From contig CM068315.1 of NCBI GenBank assembly GCA_034766995.1, positions 50,481,662 through 50,545,661 on the forward strand: a DNA stretch of 64,000 nt. The letters run 5' to 3'. The notes below the pieces were generated by a model. It made no database searches and was not told the DNA's origin. It saw only the letters and a list, made by a program, of their open reading frames with translations. This stretch comes from Acanthacorydalis orientalis. Its lineage: Eukaryota; Arthropoda; Insecta; Megaloptera; Corydalidae. Position numbers and translations under genes: made by a program. Within the stretch, counting starts at the first letter, position 1. Each line of letters begins with the position of its first letter. Below, piece by piece: positions 1-13,010 of this stretch.

Positions 1-470
1 TTTAAACAATGGAAAGTACTCTATAGAAAATAATTAAGCACATTAGTAAGATAGATAATTCAGTTGAACCGAATTAGCGCAATTTATTTGGGTGCCTGAA
101 TACTTATGAGCAGTAATGTGTTTATATATATATATACTCGTGTACATATATATATATATATATATATGTATGTATATATGTTGAAGAAAATATTGATTTT
201 TCTCTCCAATATTTCAAATGTATTACTGAATACATATGTACTTTGTTTTAAAATGCGTTTGCTTAATTTTCTTCATTTCTAATTTTGCAATTTGAACACA
301 ATCTGTGTATAAATATTCAAGGTATCAACTGTAACTCCATTGAATTTTTAAATGATTGATTTAAATAAAAAACATTTTCAGAATAACATGTTTTATTATT
401 TACATAACTACAAATAAAACTCAATGTATCCATTTATGTATACTACTAAATTTTCATATTTGTATAAACA
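1..470. other. Non-coding edge, TFB1M 3' flank with TA array
   Basis: A+T-rich sequence with no supportable gene. A TA-rich microsatellite lies at about 126-176. On the minus strand the stretch at about 385-420 lies downstream of the TFB1M stop and contains AATAAA-like words (seen as tttatt on the plus strand), so it probably holds the TFB1M polyadenylation site. Confidence 0.5.
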
Positions 471-1487
471 TTATTTACAATCTAAATCATTTAATTTCTT
501 ACATGCTCTAAAATCATAATTTTCAATTTCTGGATAATTGTTAGAAAGTGCTTTAAATGCATAACATAATCTAACAAATTCTTCATTTGTAATTTGAAAT
601 GGTCTTGTTTGTGGATCAATATCAGATAGTACAAACAATTTGTGCCCAAGTTCAGCTCTCAAATTTTTTGGAAACAAAACTTCTCCACTACGGATAGCAT
701 ACTTCTGTCTCATATGAAACATAGTTCTAATAATTCTTTCTACAAATTGAAATGGTAAATCCAGCATAGGTTTCTTTAAAGGTGTTAATGTTACTACTCC
801 AACATCTACATCTGGTTTGGGAATAAATGCTTTTCCTGGTATAGTAAACTTATGATCTACCTTACACCATAATTGACACATTACTGACAATCTACATCTT
901 TGTTTCGACATTATTTGTGCAACCATTCTTTCTGCTACTTCCTTTTGAAATGTTAAAGTCATTTTAGTACGGCCATAATACCATGCATTTGTTTGTTGAG
1001 AAATTGCCTTTAACCAGTTTATAATTAAAATAGTGGAAATACTAAAAGGTAAATTTCCAATTAAATGAATAGGTGGTGTTTTATCTTCCCAATTTTCTTT
1101 AATTTCTTCAGGAAAAGATGATTCAAAATTATAAGACAAAATATTTCCCGTTACAATATTTATATCAGTGTAATTTTTACTTGCTTCAGCTAGAAGTTCA
1201 AGTGTCGGTAAAAACCTCGGATCTTTTTCAATCAAAATAAGTTTTTTTGGATGTCGTTTTAATATTGATCGAGTAATACTACCTGGACCGGGTCCCACTT
1301 CACACACATAATTATTTTGTATTTTTCCTGCTGCTTTAACTATTTTATCTGTTATACGTTCATCCATAAGAAAATTTTGAGACAACTGACGTAATGCTCG
1401 TAGCCGATAAAGTTTTACAAGATCACGAACAGTAGGCAACGGAGGTAAATTGATAGCATGTTGAGAAATTTTTTGTGATACAGCCAT
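471..1487 (-). CDS. TFB1M: Mitochondrial dimethyladenosine transferase 1 (mtTFB1)
   Basis: Single-exon gene of 338 codons, close to the usual ~345 of TFB1M. The family dimethylates two adjacent adenines in the terminal hairpin of mitochondrial small-subunit rRNA, which is needed for assembly of that subunit; it descends from bacterial KsgA. Visible motifs are the S-adenosylmethionine loop VGPGPGSITRSIL at about residues 64-76, an acidic residue ending the next strand (LIEKDP), and the adenine-binding NLPFSIST at about residues 144-151. A strongly basic Arg/Leu N-terminus with RQLSQNFL at about residues 33-40 fits mitochondrial import followed by the KsgA fold. The start has a near-ideal GCCATGG context. 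The gene begins 11 bases after the stop of COA3 on the same strand, with no visible acceptor site between them, so it is probably read as the second cistron of a shared mRNA. Confidence 0.95.
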   Translation of the reverse strand: MAVSQKISQHAINLPPLPTVRDLVKLYRLRALRQLSQNFLMDERITDKIVKAAGKIQNNYVCEVGPGPGSITRSILKRHPKKLILIEKDPRFLPTLELLAEASKNYTDINIVTGNILSYNFESSFPEEIKENWEDKTPPIHLIGNLPFSISTILIINWLKAISQQTNAWYYGRTKMTLTFQKEVAERMVAQIMSKQRCRLSVMCQLWCKVDHKFTIPGKAFIPKPDVDVGVVTLTPLKKPMLDLPFQFVERIIRTMFHMRQKYAIRSGEVLFPKNLRAELGHKLFVLSDIDPQTRPFQITNEEFVRLCYAFKALSNNYPEIENYDFRACKKLNDLDCK

Positions 1488-1498
1488 GGCAAAATAAT

Positions 1499-1756
1499 TT
1501 ATTCCACAATTTTTGCAGGTTCATTAAAATCATCCAAAAATGTTTCTTGCTTTACAGCAAGCATTGAATATAAATATATTCCAAACACACCACTTCCTAA
1601 TAATCCTGCAGTTATAAGGTTATTTTTTTTCATACGTTGTAATTTTTTTACTCTTTCAATATTCTGTTTTTCAATTACTTTCATAAAATCGATATCAGAT
1701 CGTCGCACATTTTTACTTTTTAAATTCACTTTTGGCATTTGATCATTGCTGTCCAT
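1499..1756 (-). CDS. COA3: Cytochrome c oxidase assembly factor 3 (CCDC56)
   Basis: An 85-residue protein of the COA3/CCDC56 family, small inner-membrane proteins that stabilise newly made COX1 during cytochrome oxidase assembly. The sequence shows a charged, basic N-terminal half (KNVRRSDIDFMKVIEKQN at about residues 15-32) that could form a short coiled coil, then one hydrophobic membrane segment at about residues 47-67 (AGLLGSGVFGIYLYSML), then a short acidic tail. This layout and length match the animal family. It is intronless and is the upstream member of a tight pair with TFB1M (11-base spacer). In Drosophila the same two genes are known to share a bicistronic transcript, so this looks like conserved organisation. 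The start ATG has A at -3 and G at +4. Confidence 0.92.
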   Translation of the reverse strand: MDSNDQMPKVNLKSKNVRRSDIDFMKVIEKQNIERVKKLQRMKKNNLITAGLLGSGVFGIYLYSMLAVKQETFLDDFNEPAKIVE

Positions 1757-2009
1757 ATTAAAATTATTTCAGTACTTTCAGACAAAGTTCTTATTCTTCA
1801 TTAACATTAGACTTACAGTATATAGATTTTATTCTTAACGCAAAACAATTGTGTTTATAAAATACTAGCTGCATTATTCGCAGATCAAGTCTTTTCCATT
1901 AGTGATATTTACTAATAAATATATTTCCCGTATCATAATGACCGTAAAGTAAAAGAAACGTTGTTTGTAATTAAAAGTACTTTGAGGATTGTAAAGTAAA
2001 TATATTACA
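1757..2009. promoter_or_regulatory. Divergent promoter region COA3-TFB1M / THOC1
   Basis: Only 253 bases separate the start codons of COA3 (leftward) and THOC1 (rightward), so both transcripts must start here. The stretch is A+T-rich and I see no clear TATA box or repeat. A shared bidirectional promoter is inferred from spacing alone. Confidence 0.55.
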
Positions 2010-4786
2010 ATGGCGAAAGCAAGTCATTTCGAAGAATTGCGAATAATATATCATGTTAGTAGAATTTAAACAATCATATAAATTTTATTTTAAAGGTTAT
2101 ATTAAATTTTTAGGATGTCTTAAGAAACTCATTTTTGAATAATAATATTGATGATGTCCATAAAATGTACGAATCAAGTAAAACTTTAGATGTGGACCAG
2201 AAATCTGCTATCGATCAAGTATTTAGAGATATCCTTTTGGAACTCATAGAAAATGAATCCACCAATAAAGTAGATCTGTTGCAAAACTATGTAACATTTT
2301 GTATAGAGTCATGTCGAAGAGATATGACAACACCAACAATGCCTGTTGTACTATTAGGTGACATATTTGACGCATTAACATTAGATAAATGTGAAGAAAT
2401 GTTTGCTTTTGTGGAAGAAGGAGTACAAATTTGGAAAGAAAGTTTATTTTTTAGCTCTTGTAAAAATAACTTACTACGAATGTGTAATGATTTATTACGA
2501 AGATTATCTCGATCCCAAAATACAGTATTTTGTGGTCGTATATTATTATTTTTAGCCAAATTCTTCCCATTTTCTGAAAGATCAGGGTTAAATATTGTTA
2601 GTGAATTTAATTTAGATAATATTACGGAATTTGGTGGTGATAGCTTAAATAATCTTAGAGATGTGTTAACAGAAAATGAAAATACAGAAGATGAAAAACC
2701 TGTAAAAATTGATTACAATTTGTACTGTAAATTTTGGGCTTTGCAAGATTTTTTTAGAGATCCTACACAGTGTTATGAAAAAATCCAATGGAAAAAATTC
2801 ACACACGTATGATACATTTTTAAATGTAATTTATTCTTATAATTTATGTTTTTAAAATTTTACAGAATGCAAATCATGTTTTACTTGCATTTAGTAGTTT
2901 CAAATTAGATGAAATACAAAGTAAACGAATTAAACTTGATACAAGTGATAATTCATATGTTTCTGAAGATATAGATGAAGAAACTCATTATTTTGCAAAG
3001 TACCTAACAAATCAAAAACTTCTCGAATTACAATTATCTGATGGAAATTTTAGACGTTATGTATTAGTGCAATTTTTGATATTGTTTCAATATTTAAATT
3101 CAACGGTAAAATTTAAATCGTAAGTTATACATTCTTCTAATTTTACATAATTTTTTTTATTATAATAAAATACAATATTTGAATTTGTTTAAATATTCAA
3201 ACCTAAGCAATAAGAATTAAACAATGACAACTTTTACCTTTTTAAATGTAGTGAAAAATGTGATTTAAAACCAGAACAAATAGATTGGGTGAATAGTATG
3301 ACAGATATGGTTTATGGCTTATTATCAGAAACACCGCCAGATGGTCGAGCTTTTGCACGATGTATTCGTCATATTTTAGCTCGAGAAGAACATTGGAATA
3401 TGTGGAAAAATGATGGTTGTCAAGGTAAATATCATTTTTTTTTAATATAAATCTATTTCTATATTTTTTTATTTTTAGAATTTAAAAAACCTACTTCGAT
3501 AAGTGATAATATTGATGAATCTGTTGATAAGAAACGATCTAAGTCGAAACGAGAAAAACCATTATTAGGGGATTTAATAAAAGATGCTGCAGCATCAAAT
3601 AAGTTTATCATGGGAAAGTGAGTTTTTTTTCCTTTCAAATTAAATTCTTGTAATATTTTTTTGGTAAACAAGTTTATACATATCAATAGATTATTAAAAT
3701 AAAAAATGTACACATGTAACTTATGTATTTGAATTTTAGCCCAGAACTTACTAAGTTATGGAATTTATGCCCAGACAATTTAGAAGCATGTAAAGTAAAA
3801 GAACGTAACTTTTTACCTTCTCTAGGTAAGTATAAAAATGTTTTTTACAAGTTTAATAAGTATATTAACAATATGTAAATACAAATTGATCATTTATATA
3901 TGTGTGTGTATATATGTATATAAAGTACTGACATGTTTGTGCAATAACTAGTTATAGTTAACTTGATACTTAATTTCTAAAATACTGCGAACTACAATTT
4001 TAATAACCTATTAACATAAAATATATTCTTGAAATGAACAAGTACTTGTTAAAAAAAATAATATATATTTTTAGAGTATACTTAATACACAACTCTATAC
4101 TTTTCTAGAAACCTACTTTGCTGAAGCTATAGAACAAATTGATCCTGCTGCCATGGTTGAAGAAAAATACAAAAAAGTTAATGATGGTAATTTTGGATGG
4201 CGAGCATTACGTTTGCTTGCACGATGTAGTCCACATTTTTTCACACTTAGTAATAATCCAATAAATAAATTGCCTGAATATCTTGAAATTATGATACGAA
4301 AAATTGCAAAAGATAAGCATGAGCGTACAAACCAGGTAATTTAGTACCGACATTTATTATAAGTTTTAAACATTAATAACACTTTTACATTAGGAGCTAT
4401 TAGATGGTGATGCCCAAAATGAAGGAGAAATGGAAGATGAACTTTTGAAAGACACAGAAGGGGATGATCAAAATGGTGAAAGTGAAGAAAAATTTCAAAG
4501 GGAATCAGATAATGAAATTGAACACTTAAAACAACATACAATTTTATCGCAAGAACAATTAGATATGGTGTCAATAAAAATCGATGACAATTGGGAAAAA
4601 GTAGCAGTTAAACTTGGTTTTCAATCGGATGAAATAAAATTCTTCCAAAGTGAACAGCCCAGTGATCCATTACGATGTCGAAACATGCTTCAGATCTGGT
4701 TTGAAGAAGAAGGTTCAAATAAAGGATATTTAGCATACATTCTTGGTTGTCTTCAATTAAATGATGCAGCTGAATGTTTAAAATAA
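2010..4786 (+). CDS. THOC1: THO complex subunit 1 (Hpr1 homologue)
   Basis: Eight exons: 2010-2054, 2114-2806, 2866-3119, 3252-3424, 3479-3617, 3740-3825, 4109-4335 and 4394-4786. They join in phase to 669 codons (human THOC1 has 657). THOC1 is a core subunit of the nuclear THO/TREX complex, which couples transcription elongation to mRNA packaging and export and limits R-loops. Family signatures run along the whole length: [32 protein letters not shown], a [17 protein letters not shown] block, [13 protein letters not shown] and [16 protein letters not shown]. The last exon carries an acidic linker and a C-terminal death-domain-like region at about residues 575-669, as in animal THOC1. All introns are short (59-283 bases). 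The first exon is inferred from reading frame and a GTTAGT donor; it is the least certain part. The 3' end faces SPCS2, with 121 bases between the stops. Confidence 0.94.
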
Positions 4787-4907
4787 CTTTAGTTGTATTA
4801 TAAAATATGACCATATTTGTAATATATGTTTTATTAATTTTTAATTGTTTTTTTTATATCTTCTTGAAATATAAACACAATTAGGTACAATTATATTAAT
4901 ACTTTAG

Positions 4908-5876
4908 TTATTTATCTTTCTTTTCAATAAGTAATGAATTATGTATTTTTATTACTTCGGGTTCAATTAAATCATATAAGAGTACTCCATTTGAATCAAT
5001 AAAACTTGCTACTGATTTAACAAAACTTGCTTCACGAATTGCACCAGACTTTCCATCTTTTACATTCAGAACAAGAGTATATTTATCGTCATACCTACAA
5101 GTAAAAAAAAATATATGTACTTTACTCTAATTTTTACTTTTTTCTTTCATATTTTAATGTATAAAATTTTGTCAATTTTACAAAAAGTATCAAATTGAGA
5201 AAGGTATTTTTTAACTAATAAACAATTTAAATAAAAATAAAACTTACTTTTTCACATATGAACTTGCTTCCCATAAATTATCAGGAGTATAACCGGCAGG
5301 ATCTCTTTGAACAGCAACAACAAAAATTCCTTTTTCTTTATATGTTGTATATAGAGTTAAAATACCCATCATAATGAAATATGTTGAAACACAAAATATA
5401 AGGACTGTCCTAAAAAATTTAATTGAATTTTAAATGATATATTTATACAAACGATTTTACATAATTTACTCACATGGATAAAGGAAATGGATTTAAATAA
5501 TCCCATACGAGAGCGAACATAGCAATGCCAACTGCAATACCACAAACAATTAATCGTCCATCCATTAAAGCAAAACTCTCTTGATAATTCATTTTCTTCG
5601 TCAATACCTAGTAAAACATATGAATTATTATTGTTATTAATAAATAATACTTTACATTAATGATACCTCTTTTACAGCATCATCTATGGCATTTTTAACA
5701 GCTGCTCCATCCCATTTATTAACTTTAATTTGCTGTAAAAATGTTAATATTTTTTTTATAAATCAAATATGAATTTATATTATATTTCAACTGAAAAATA
5801 AACTTATTTAGAAAAAATATTTAAGTTCTAAAAAAATTACCTCTATAGACGTTTCTTTAGAAGCTTTTGGTGGCAT
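4908..5876 (-). CDS. SPCS2: Signal peptidase complex subunit 2 (SPC25)
   Basis: Five exons on the minus strand, in order of reading: 5841-5876, 5667-5732, 5474-5607, 5248-5409 and 4908-5094. They total 194 codons, slightly shorter than vertebrate SPCS2 (~226), with a shorter N-terminus. The protein is a non-catalytic subunit of the ER signal peptidase and links the enzyme to the Sec61 channel. It begins [10 protein letters not shown], then [19 protein letters not shown], a family signature, followed by two membrane segments at about residues 50-68 ([20 protein letters not shown]) and 75-95 ([20 protein letters not shown]) joined by a very short loop, and a cytosolic C-terminal domain with the [10 protein letters not shown] strand. 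It is convergent with THOC1 and divergent from USP10. Confidence 0.93.
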
Positions 5877-6574
5877 TTTAACAAATGTAATTTATAATGC
5901 TTCAATAAAATAAAAATGACGTGGATTTTACATATGCTTCACTGATATTCAATTCAAATTTATCAAAATGCAAAATAAGTTAAGGAAAGCTAATTTCAAG
6001 GATGATAATACAGTATCAAAATAGATATTTCTGATTTTAGTACTTTTAAAAATAATATAAAATGAAAATTATGGTTATTTGAATATTACTTTTCGAAACA
6101 TAAATAAAACTACTTCTGCCATTCATGAAATTTGCATCTGTCTTACACTAACGTATATAACTTTCTTTTTCAATATTATCTATGTCGATTATATTTGTAT
6201 GACATTTTCAACCATGAGTATCAAAACTTTAACAAACTAATGAATAAAAAATCAATAATCTAAGTAAAATATTCTTATTTTCAATGAAATAAAAAAAGTG
6301 TTTAACTTATTAATAATTAAAAAATAAATATTATTTTAAAAAAATGCCATTCTAATTCTTATTAAGATTTGTAAACATGATTAAAAACTTTTGAGAATCA
6401 TTTTTCTAAGAAATAAACCGGCAAAATTACAGCTTATGTGCGAGAGAGTAGTGTCGCAGTTGTTTTTGCGCACATAAGTGAAGTACGCGCTCGTGAAATT
6501 TGTTAACCATAATAAAGTTTATTTAACATGGCTGTATCAGCAAAACAACTAAATATGATTTAAAGTAAAAGGCC
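5877..6574. promoter_or_regulatory. Divergent promoter region SPCS2 / USP10
   Basis: About 0.7 kb between two divergent start codons. Most is A+T-rich. A short island at about 6436-6505 is richer in G+C and CpG (words such as GCGCAC, GTACGCGC and GAGAGAG) and lies just upstream of the first USP10 coding exon, which suggests a 5' UTR or transcription start there. No experimental support. Confidence 0.4.
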
Positions 6575-9500
6575 ATGGATTCAGAAAAATCGGTAAGTTT
6601 AACATTAACATTTTTTGAAAAAGTTATGATAGACTCCAAATTTTTCGAAAGCAAAATTTGCTAATCATGGCGACTGTGTATTGACCACGCCGGCGCACGT
6701 GGTATCCAAAAAGAATATGTATTAAAGTAATAAATACGCAGTAATTTTATAAATGTTTTATATATTATAATTTTGGTAATTTGTCTGCTCAAAACTGTAT
6801 TTTTCAGAAATTTTCATAATTTATGAACATTTTATTTGCATATGTACAGCTTATACACGTTACAAAAATAAGATTTACGAATTTTATTTTAAAGAAAAAA
6901 AATTAGCACATTTCATTTACAAATTTGAGTCTTAATCATAATTTAAAGTTAATATTTCAAATGTAATATGCATTGTAATTAAATGATGGTTATTTCCAGT
7001 TTATTTAAATACATATTTTGTTTTCTATAAGTAAGCGATTGATATAATTATATCGCTAACATTTTCAAAATAGTTTTATCGAAGAAATTCATAATAATAT
7101 ATGCAATAGCAAAGTATTGAATTTTTGCTATGAAAGAATATATGTATACATATATAAATATATATGTATATATATATGTGTATATATATATATATATATG
7201 TGTGTATATATATATATATATATGTGTAATATATGTATATATATATATATATGTCTATATATATCATATACATACATACACATATTTACACGCGCGCATA
7301 TATCCAAGTTAATGGACAAAATAGTAATCAAAAATAAAACACAATTTAATTTAAAAATTTCTACATAATGCATTGAACAGAAAAAAATTGTTGGTTTAAC
7401 TTGTTTCTATGAATGATTATATTTGTCGAGAAATAGGTCTCGACTTTTAATATTCTTTTAAGATGAAATAGATCATATATAAATTATTATTGTATATACC
7501 AAATTGATGATTTCAACACTAATATTTGAGTAGGTTTTTTTTAAAAAAAATCACTTATTCGTTACTGAAATTACATTTTCTAATAAACTATTCAAGAATT
7601 AGTTGCTAATGCCATATTTTCATGTAGATTATTTGATAGCAATTAAAATATAGCACTTACTATTTGTTTCAAATATTTTGTTTTTGAATGATATAGTATT
7701 ATCAAAGATACAGTACCATAGTAATAATATAATGAAGATAGTATTATTTGAAGCCCATGGTTTATTTAGATTTTCATTTTCAATAATAATACCCAAATTG
7801 CAGTTAATCAAAAGTTATGCTAATGACCTAATATTGAGTATAAAATTGTCAATATTAATTTAGAGTTGAATATAAAATTTATTTGTTATTCATATTATTT
7901 CATCAATCATTTTTACTCAGTAAAAGTGTCTTAATATATTTACTCACATTTTCCTGTAAATGAATTTTTGTGTATTTGAAGGCATAATTAGTATTCTTAT
8001 GTGTATGTTATATATTGCTTTACTATTGAAGAAAGCCAGCATTGTCTTACACCTTTCAGATACAAAATAACCTAACCAATAAAAATAATCAGAATTTTTC
8101 AGTTTTTTTTTTAATATTCACTGTATGGAAATTACTAAATAGGCTTAGAAGGAAAGTTCAACTCAGTTGATGTGATTGTGTAATTTTGGTTCCTATTTCA
8201 ATTGAATTTCCTTTGAATGGCTTTTCTGATATCAGTTATTTTCATATAATAAACATCACTCCTATTTTCTTATTTATTTTTTTCTGGCTTAAAATTCTTA
8301 AATATCATTTTACTACATATTCACCAGTATTACACTTCTAAACAATAGTAATAAACCTTTATATTTTGATAAGTTCTTAATTCTAATATATAAAATATTT
8401 GTTGTGAAAGTAAAAAATACAGTCTTAAAGTAAATAATGCTTTGGTACAGAAAAAAAAATATTAAACACATATACACATATGCATATTGAAAACAAATAA
8501 ATCAAAAGAGATTTCATATAAAAACATTATTTATGTATATAGCAATAGATATTTTATAATTCAATGGTTTGATTTCAAGGAGAACTATGAGTTCTTGGAC
8601 CTGAGTGATGTGGATGATAGTGAAAGAAATCAATTGAAGCAATCACTTTTTGGAAGCCGACCGCCAGATCATTTACAATTACCATGGTCTCTTGATCCTC
8701 CATCACAAACTCAGTCTGCACCAACACTTCAAGGATCCCCAGTGAATACCCCTGTGCAACCATGGCAGCAGTCTCAACCCTATAGTAAGTTTGTGTGTAT
8801 ATATATATATATACATACATACGTACGTACATACATACACACACACACATGCATTCAATTCACATTTAAAACATAAGTTGAGTTATTTTCAATATTTTTA
8901 CTGGAATATCAAAATAAGTGAATGATAATATAATAAAACTTATGTAAAAAGCATACTCTTTGTAATAAAAGTTGATAACAAATGATTATATAAATGTTTT
9001 GTTTTGATAAATAATTTTGATGTAGTATATATTTAATATAGTGTTCTCTAGTAAATTAATTTTTTTTGTTTATATATCAATTTATTCAAAAATAATAATT
9101 GTACTTATTTTTTTAAATCATATCATGCAATATTATAATATTTTTAAGTAAAATTTCCCTAATTACATATAATTATTTTTGTCGCTGAAATTATTTCCAG
9201 AAAACACAAAATGTTATTAAATAAAGTTATAAAAAAACTTATTTAAATATGTATATGCATGCACATGCTTAAATGTATGTATATGTAGACAAAGAAAATA
9301 TTTTTTTTTATTTTCAGCAGTTTTATATTTTTTCAATTTAGTTTTTCTCTCTCTCTCCCTATATATATATATCTATATATATATTCACATACACGTACAT
9401 ACATATACACACATACATACACACACACTTACATATACACACATACATACATATACACACATACATATACACATTTAATTTTATTAATTATATATGTGAA

Positions 9501-12500
9501 AAAGTAGTAAGGTATGTTTTAACTTAATATGTAGAGATAGTGCGTATGGTAGGCACAGTTTCAAATTTGTTCATATAAACAAATCAAAATTCAGCATTTT
9601 CAGTACTATATGATCATGGCTAGATCGACTGGCGTGGCTTTGAAAGTTGTTTGAAATTCAGTATTTCAAACCATACTTATTGTGCAGTAGTAGATGTATG
9701 TAGAAATGTTACTATTTGTTAAGTGAGGTTTTCTCTATCAATTATTTTTCCATTATAATTTTTAAATGATTATATATAATTGTTTGATAAATAATAAGTA
9801 CAAATAAAACAACACACTTTATTCCAATATTAAAATATAATACTTTAACCCTTTGCACTCTAAACTTTTTTCCTCTAGGAACCAGCAACTTTGCAATATT
9901 TTTTAAAAAATATCATATATACTTAAATAGAATAAAAAAAATTATATATACTTAAATTGAAGATAACTTTTTTTATTTGAAGTACCATTCGAGTTGATGT
10001 AAAGAATGCGATGGTGAGTGAGACTCACTGTTGGAGTTAATGTAAAGAATAGAATGATGAATGAAGCTCGCCATTGAAGTTAATGTTAAAGAATAAGATG
10101 GTGAGTGAAACTCACCATTGGAGTGCAAAGGGTTAAAGTATGCACCTAAAATGTTATAACAAATATAGGTTATGGCATTACATGTTTTAACATTTATAAA
10201 GGCCAATACTAGCCTAGCCATATAAAACTCTTGTTAAAACGAATTTTCAAGTTTGGAGTAGAATAAGCCATGTTAGTGGAACTCTGCAAATCTCAAGCCC
10301 AGGTGCACCTTTAAGCATGCAATTTTTAAATACAAGTAATTTAGTATGTGTGTGCATATGTTCATACAAACTTATACAATATATACATGCAAATGTTGGT
10401 ACATCTTACATTAATAAAGATGTATGTATGCTTATACGAAATATGTTACTTTCAATATTTATATATAAAATATTTCATCATATTTTTTACATAGCAATCA
10501 GTCCAACTCCTCAAGAAGTACTATTACAAGCATCATCTATTTATCCAATTGTTGTCCGTCCAATGGGTTTTGAAGGTCTGTTCAGTGAAAAAGAATACCA
10601 CTTCACTAACAAATTTTATAAATTTTCATCTTGATTTATTTCATTAAAATGTTTTGATGTTTTCTATTTTTAAACATATAAACAAAATTTTGAAAATTTC
10701 TTATAGCTAAATTCCTTTATTTGTTCAATTTTTTTCACTGAAATTCAATATATTTATTTATAATTTTAAATATTATTAAATATATTGATGTTATACATTA
10801 TAATTTAAAATATTTTTTATTAAAAAACTACTTGTGTGACTAATTTTTTTAAATATTTTAACAGTTATTAATTAATAGGCAATTGCATATCTACCTTTAA
10901 TATAAGCATGGTTTTCTTTCTGATTATTAATTGTTGTTGCAAAGTGTTTGTGTGGTTTGCTAGTTGAAACTACTTTTAAAATAAATTGTTAGTTTTTTGT
11001 GACTTTCATTCCTTTATAGACATTTTAATAAGTTACAATGCTACAATTTTTAAAAAATGAATTCGTTTATATCCACATTAAACAAAATTATTTTAATGAT
11101 TATTTTATATAGGTAATAATAATTTTAATAAATTATCTTTTAGGTGGTGATCAACAAGTTACACTGAATGGTACATCAGATGCTATTTCTCCTCCTAATG
11201 TAACTGTTCCGCCTCCTCAATCTCCGAATAACATGTACTCTCAACCGCCACCGTCAATGTTCTCAATGCCTCCACCACATACAACAGGATATTTAAGTCA
11301 ACATCCACAAAATGTATATGTTAATAATGTTACTGCAAATTTAAATTTACATGGATATGTATCGTCTTTTATGCCTGCCCCTCAGACATATCCGATACAA
11401 ACTCCACAAACTCAAGATCATGATGTTATGAGAGGAGGAGGAAATCGTGGAAGAAATCGAAGCAGAAATCCATCAAGGCATAGAGCTCCAAGTGTAGAAT
11501 CACCGCCTGTAAATCATCAGCCATTTATGTCTTATGTACCAGTGCAGTCATATCCCCCTACTTATTATGCTTCACCTGCACCTTCACATCATCCTAGTGC
11601 TCAACATGCAACAGGCTCTCCAATATACATTGCTCCCATTTATCATCCTCCTCATATGTATGGCACATATCATCCAGCAGGAAGCACACTTGTTTATCCT
11701 CCAACTGGGATGCAGGTCAATACTGAATATCAGTTTCCAGGTGATATGCATAACAATCCAATACAAGATGTGTCTGTTGAGCATAATGGGAGTGTGGTAC
11801 CTCCATATCAAAGACCTGAAATTGGTTTGGAGAATGTTACCCATCATCAAATTCCACAAGCGTCTCAAAATGTTTTAACTACAGTTATTGTAAACAGTAA
11901 AGTGGAATCCCAGGTTGTTGATATTAAAAAAACATCTAAACAATCTGGTGTAACAAATACTCAAATTTCTGTTAAACAGAATGCTCGTTCTACAAGTTTT
12001 GATAAAAACAAAGAAGCTGGCAATGTTGCTTTACTTACATCGACAGAAAAAATTAATTTTACAAATGTTACATTGAAAGAAAATATTCTTGTTCCTAGTG
12101 AAAGTAATGGTGTATCTATTAATGTACATCAAAAACCTGTACAAAAAGAGAATGTGCCAGTTCCAACTATTGTGAAACAAGTACCAAATTCAGTATCTAT
12201 AGTTGCTGCACAAAATTACAAAGCTTCTACTCAGACTAAACTTGATAATACAGCAAAAACTATTTTGGTGCAGAATGGATCAGTACAATCAAAAGACAAA
12301 ACTGGAGATAAAATCATTTTACAAAATGAAAATATTCAGAGTTCATCAAAAGATGCTCAAAATACTGATAAGAAGGCAAATATTTTTGAAAATGTAAAAT
12401 CTATACATCAAGATATTAAATCTGCCGATAATCCTATTGATAATGATAGTAAATTAATGAAATCGACTACCACTAATGATGTAAATAAACATACTGTAAA

Positions 12501-12958
12501 TATAAATAATAAAATTGAAGAAAATGCAATTACATCTAAACCTATAATAAATCAAACTGTAAATAATTCTGATAATAAAAATAATTTAATCCCTAATTTA
12601 AATAGTAATGTTAATAAAACTGTAACAGAATTACAAAATAAAGAATCAATCACCACTAATTCACCTCCATTGAATAAGTCTTGGGCAAGTTTATTTAATA
12701 ATAGTGATGTATCATCTGAGAATCGGCAAACAGTTAAACACCTTGAAGCTTCTCAGACATGTAAGCCATTTGCTGTGGTTTCACCAATAAGTAATGTTCA
12801 AACTGAAAGACTTGAAAATATTCCACAGCGAATTAAAAACACTTCTATCAAACAAATAAACAATAAAACATTACAATCATCAAAATTGCCATGCAGTAAA
12901 TTTCTTGATGATCCAAATTCATACAGACTTGGAGGTATGTATTTATTTTATGCTAAAA

Positions 12959-13010
<52 letters not shown>

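Noticed and set aside
7076..7373. Overlapping open frames of Tyr/Ile repeats on both strands (also at 18.7, 23.5, 24.0, 26.0, 32.9, 33.7, 42.3 and 44.6 kb)
   Set aside because: They are translations of TA, TG and TACA microsatellites, which lack stops in some frames. No other coding sign.
11534..11878. Shifted frames within the large USP10 exon
   Set aside because: They overlap the 1.8-kb coding exon and have no independent support.
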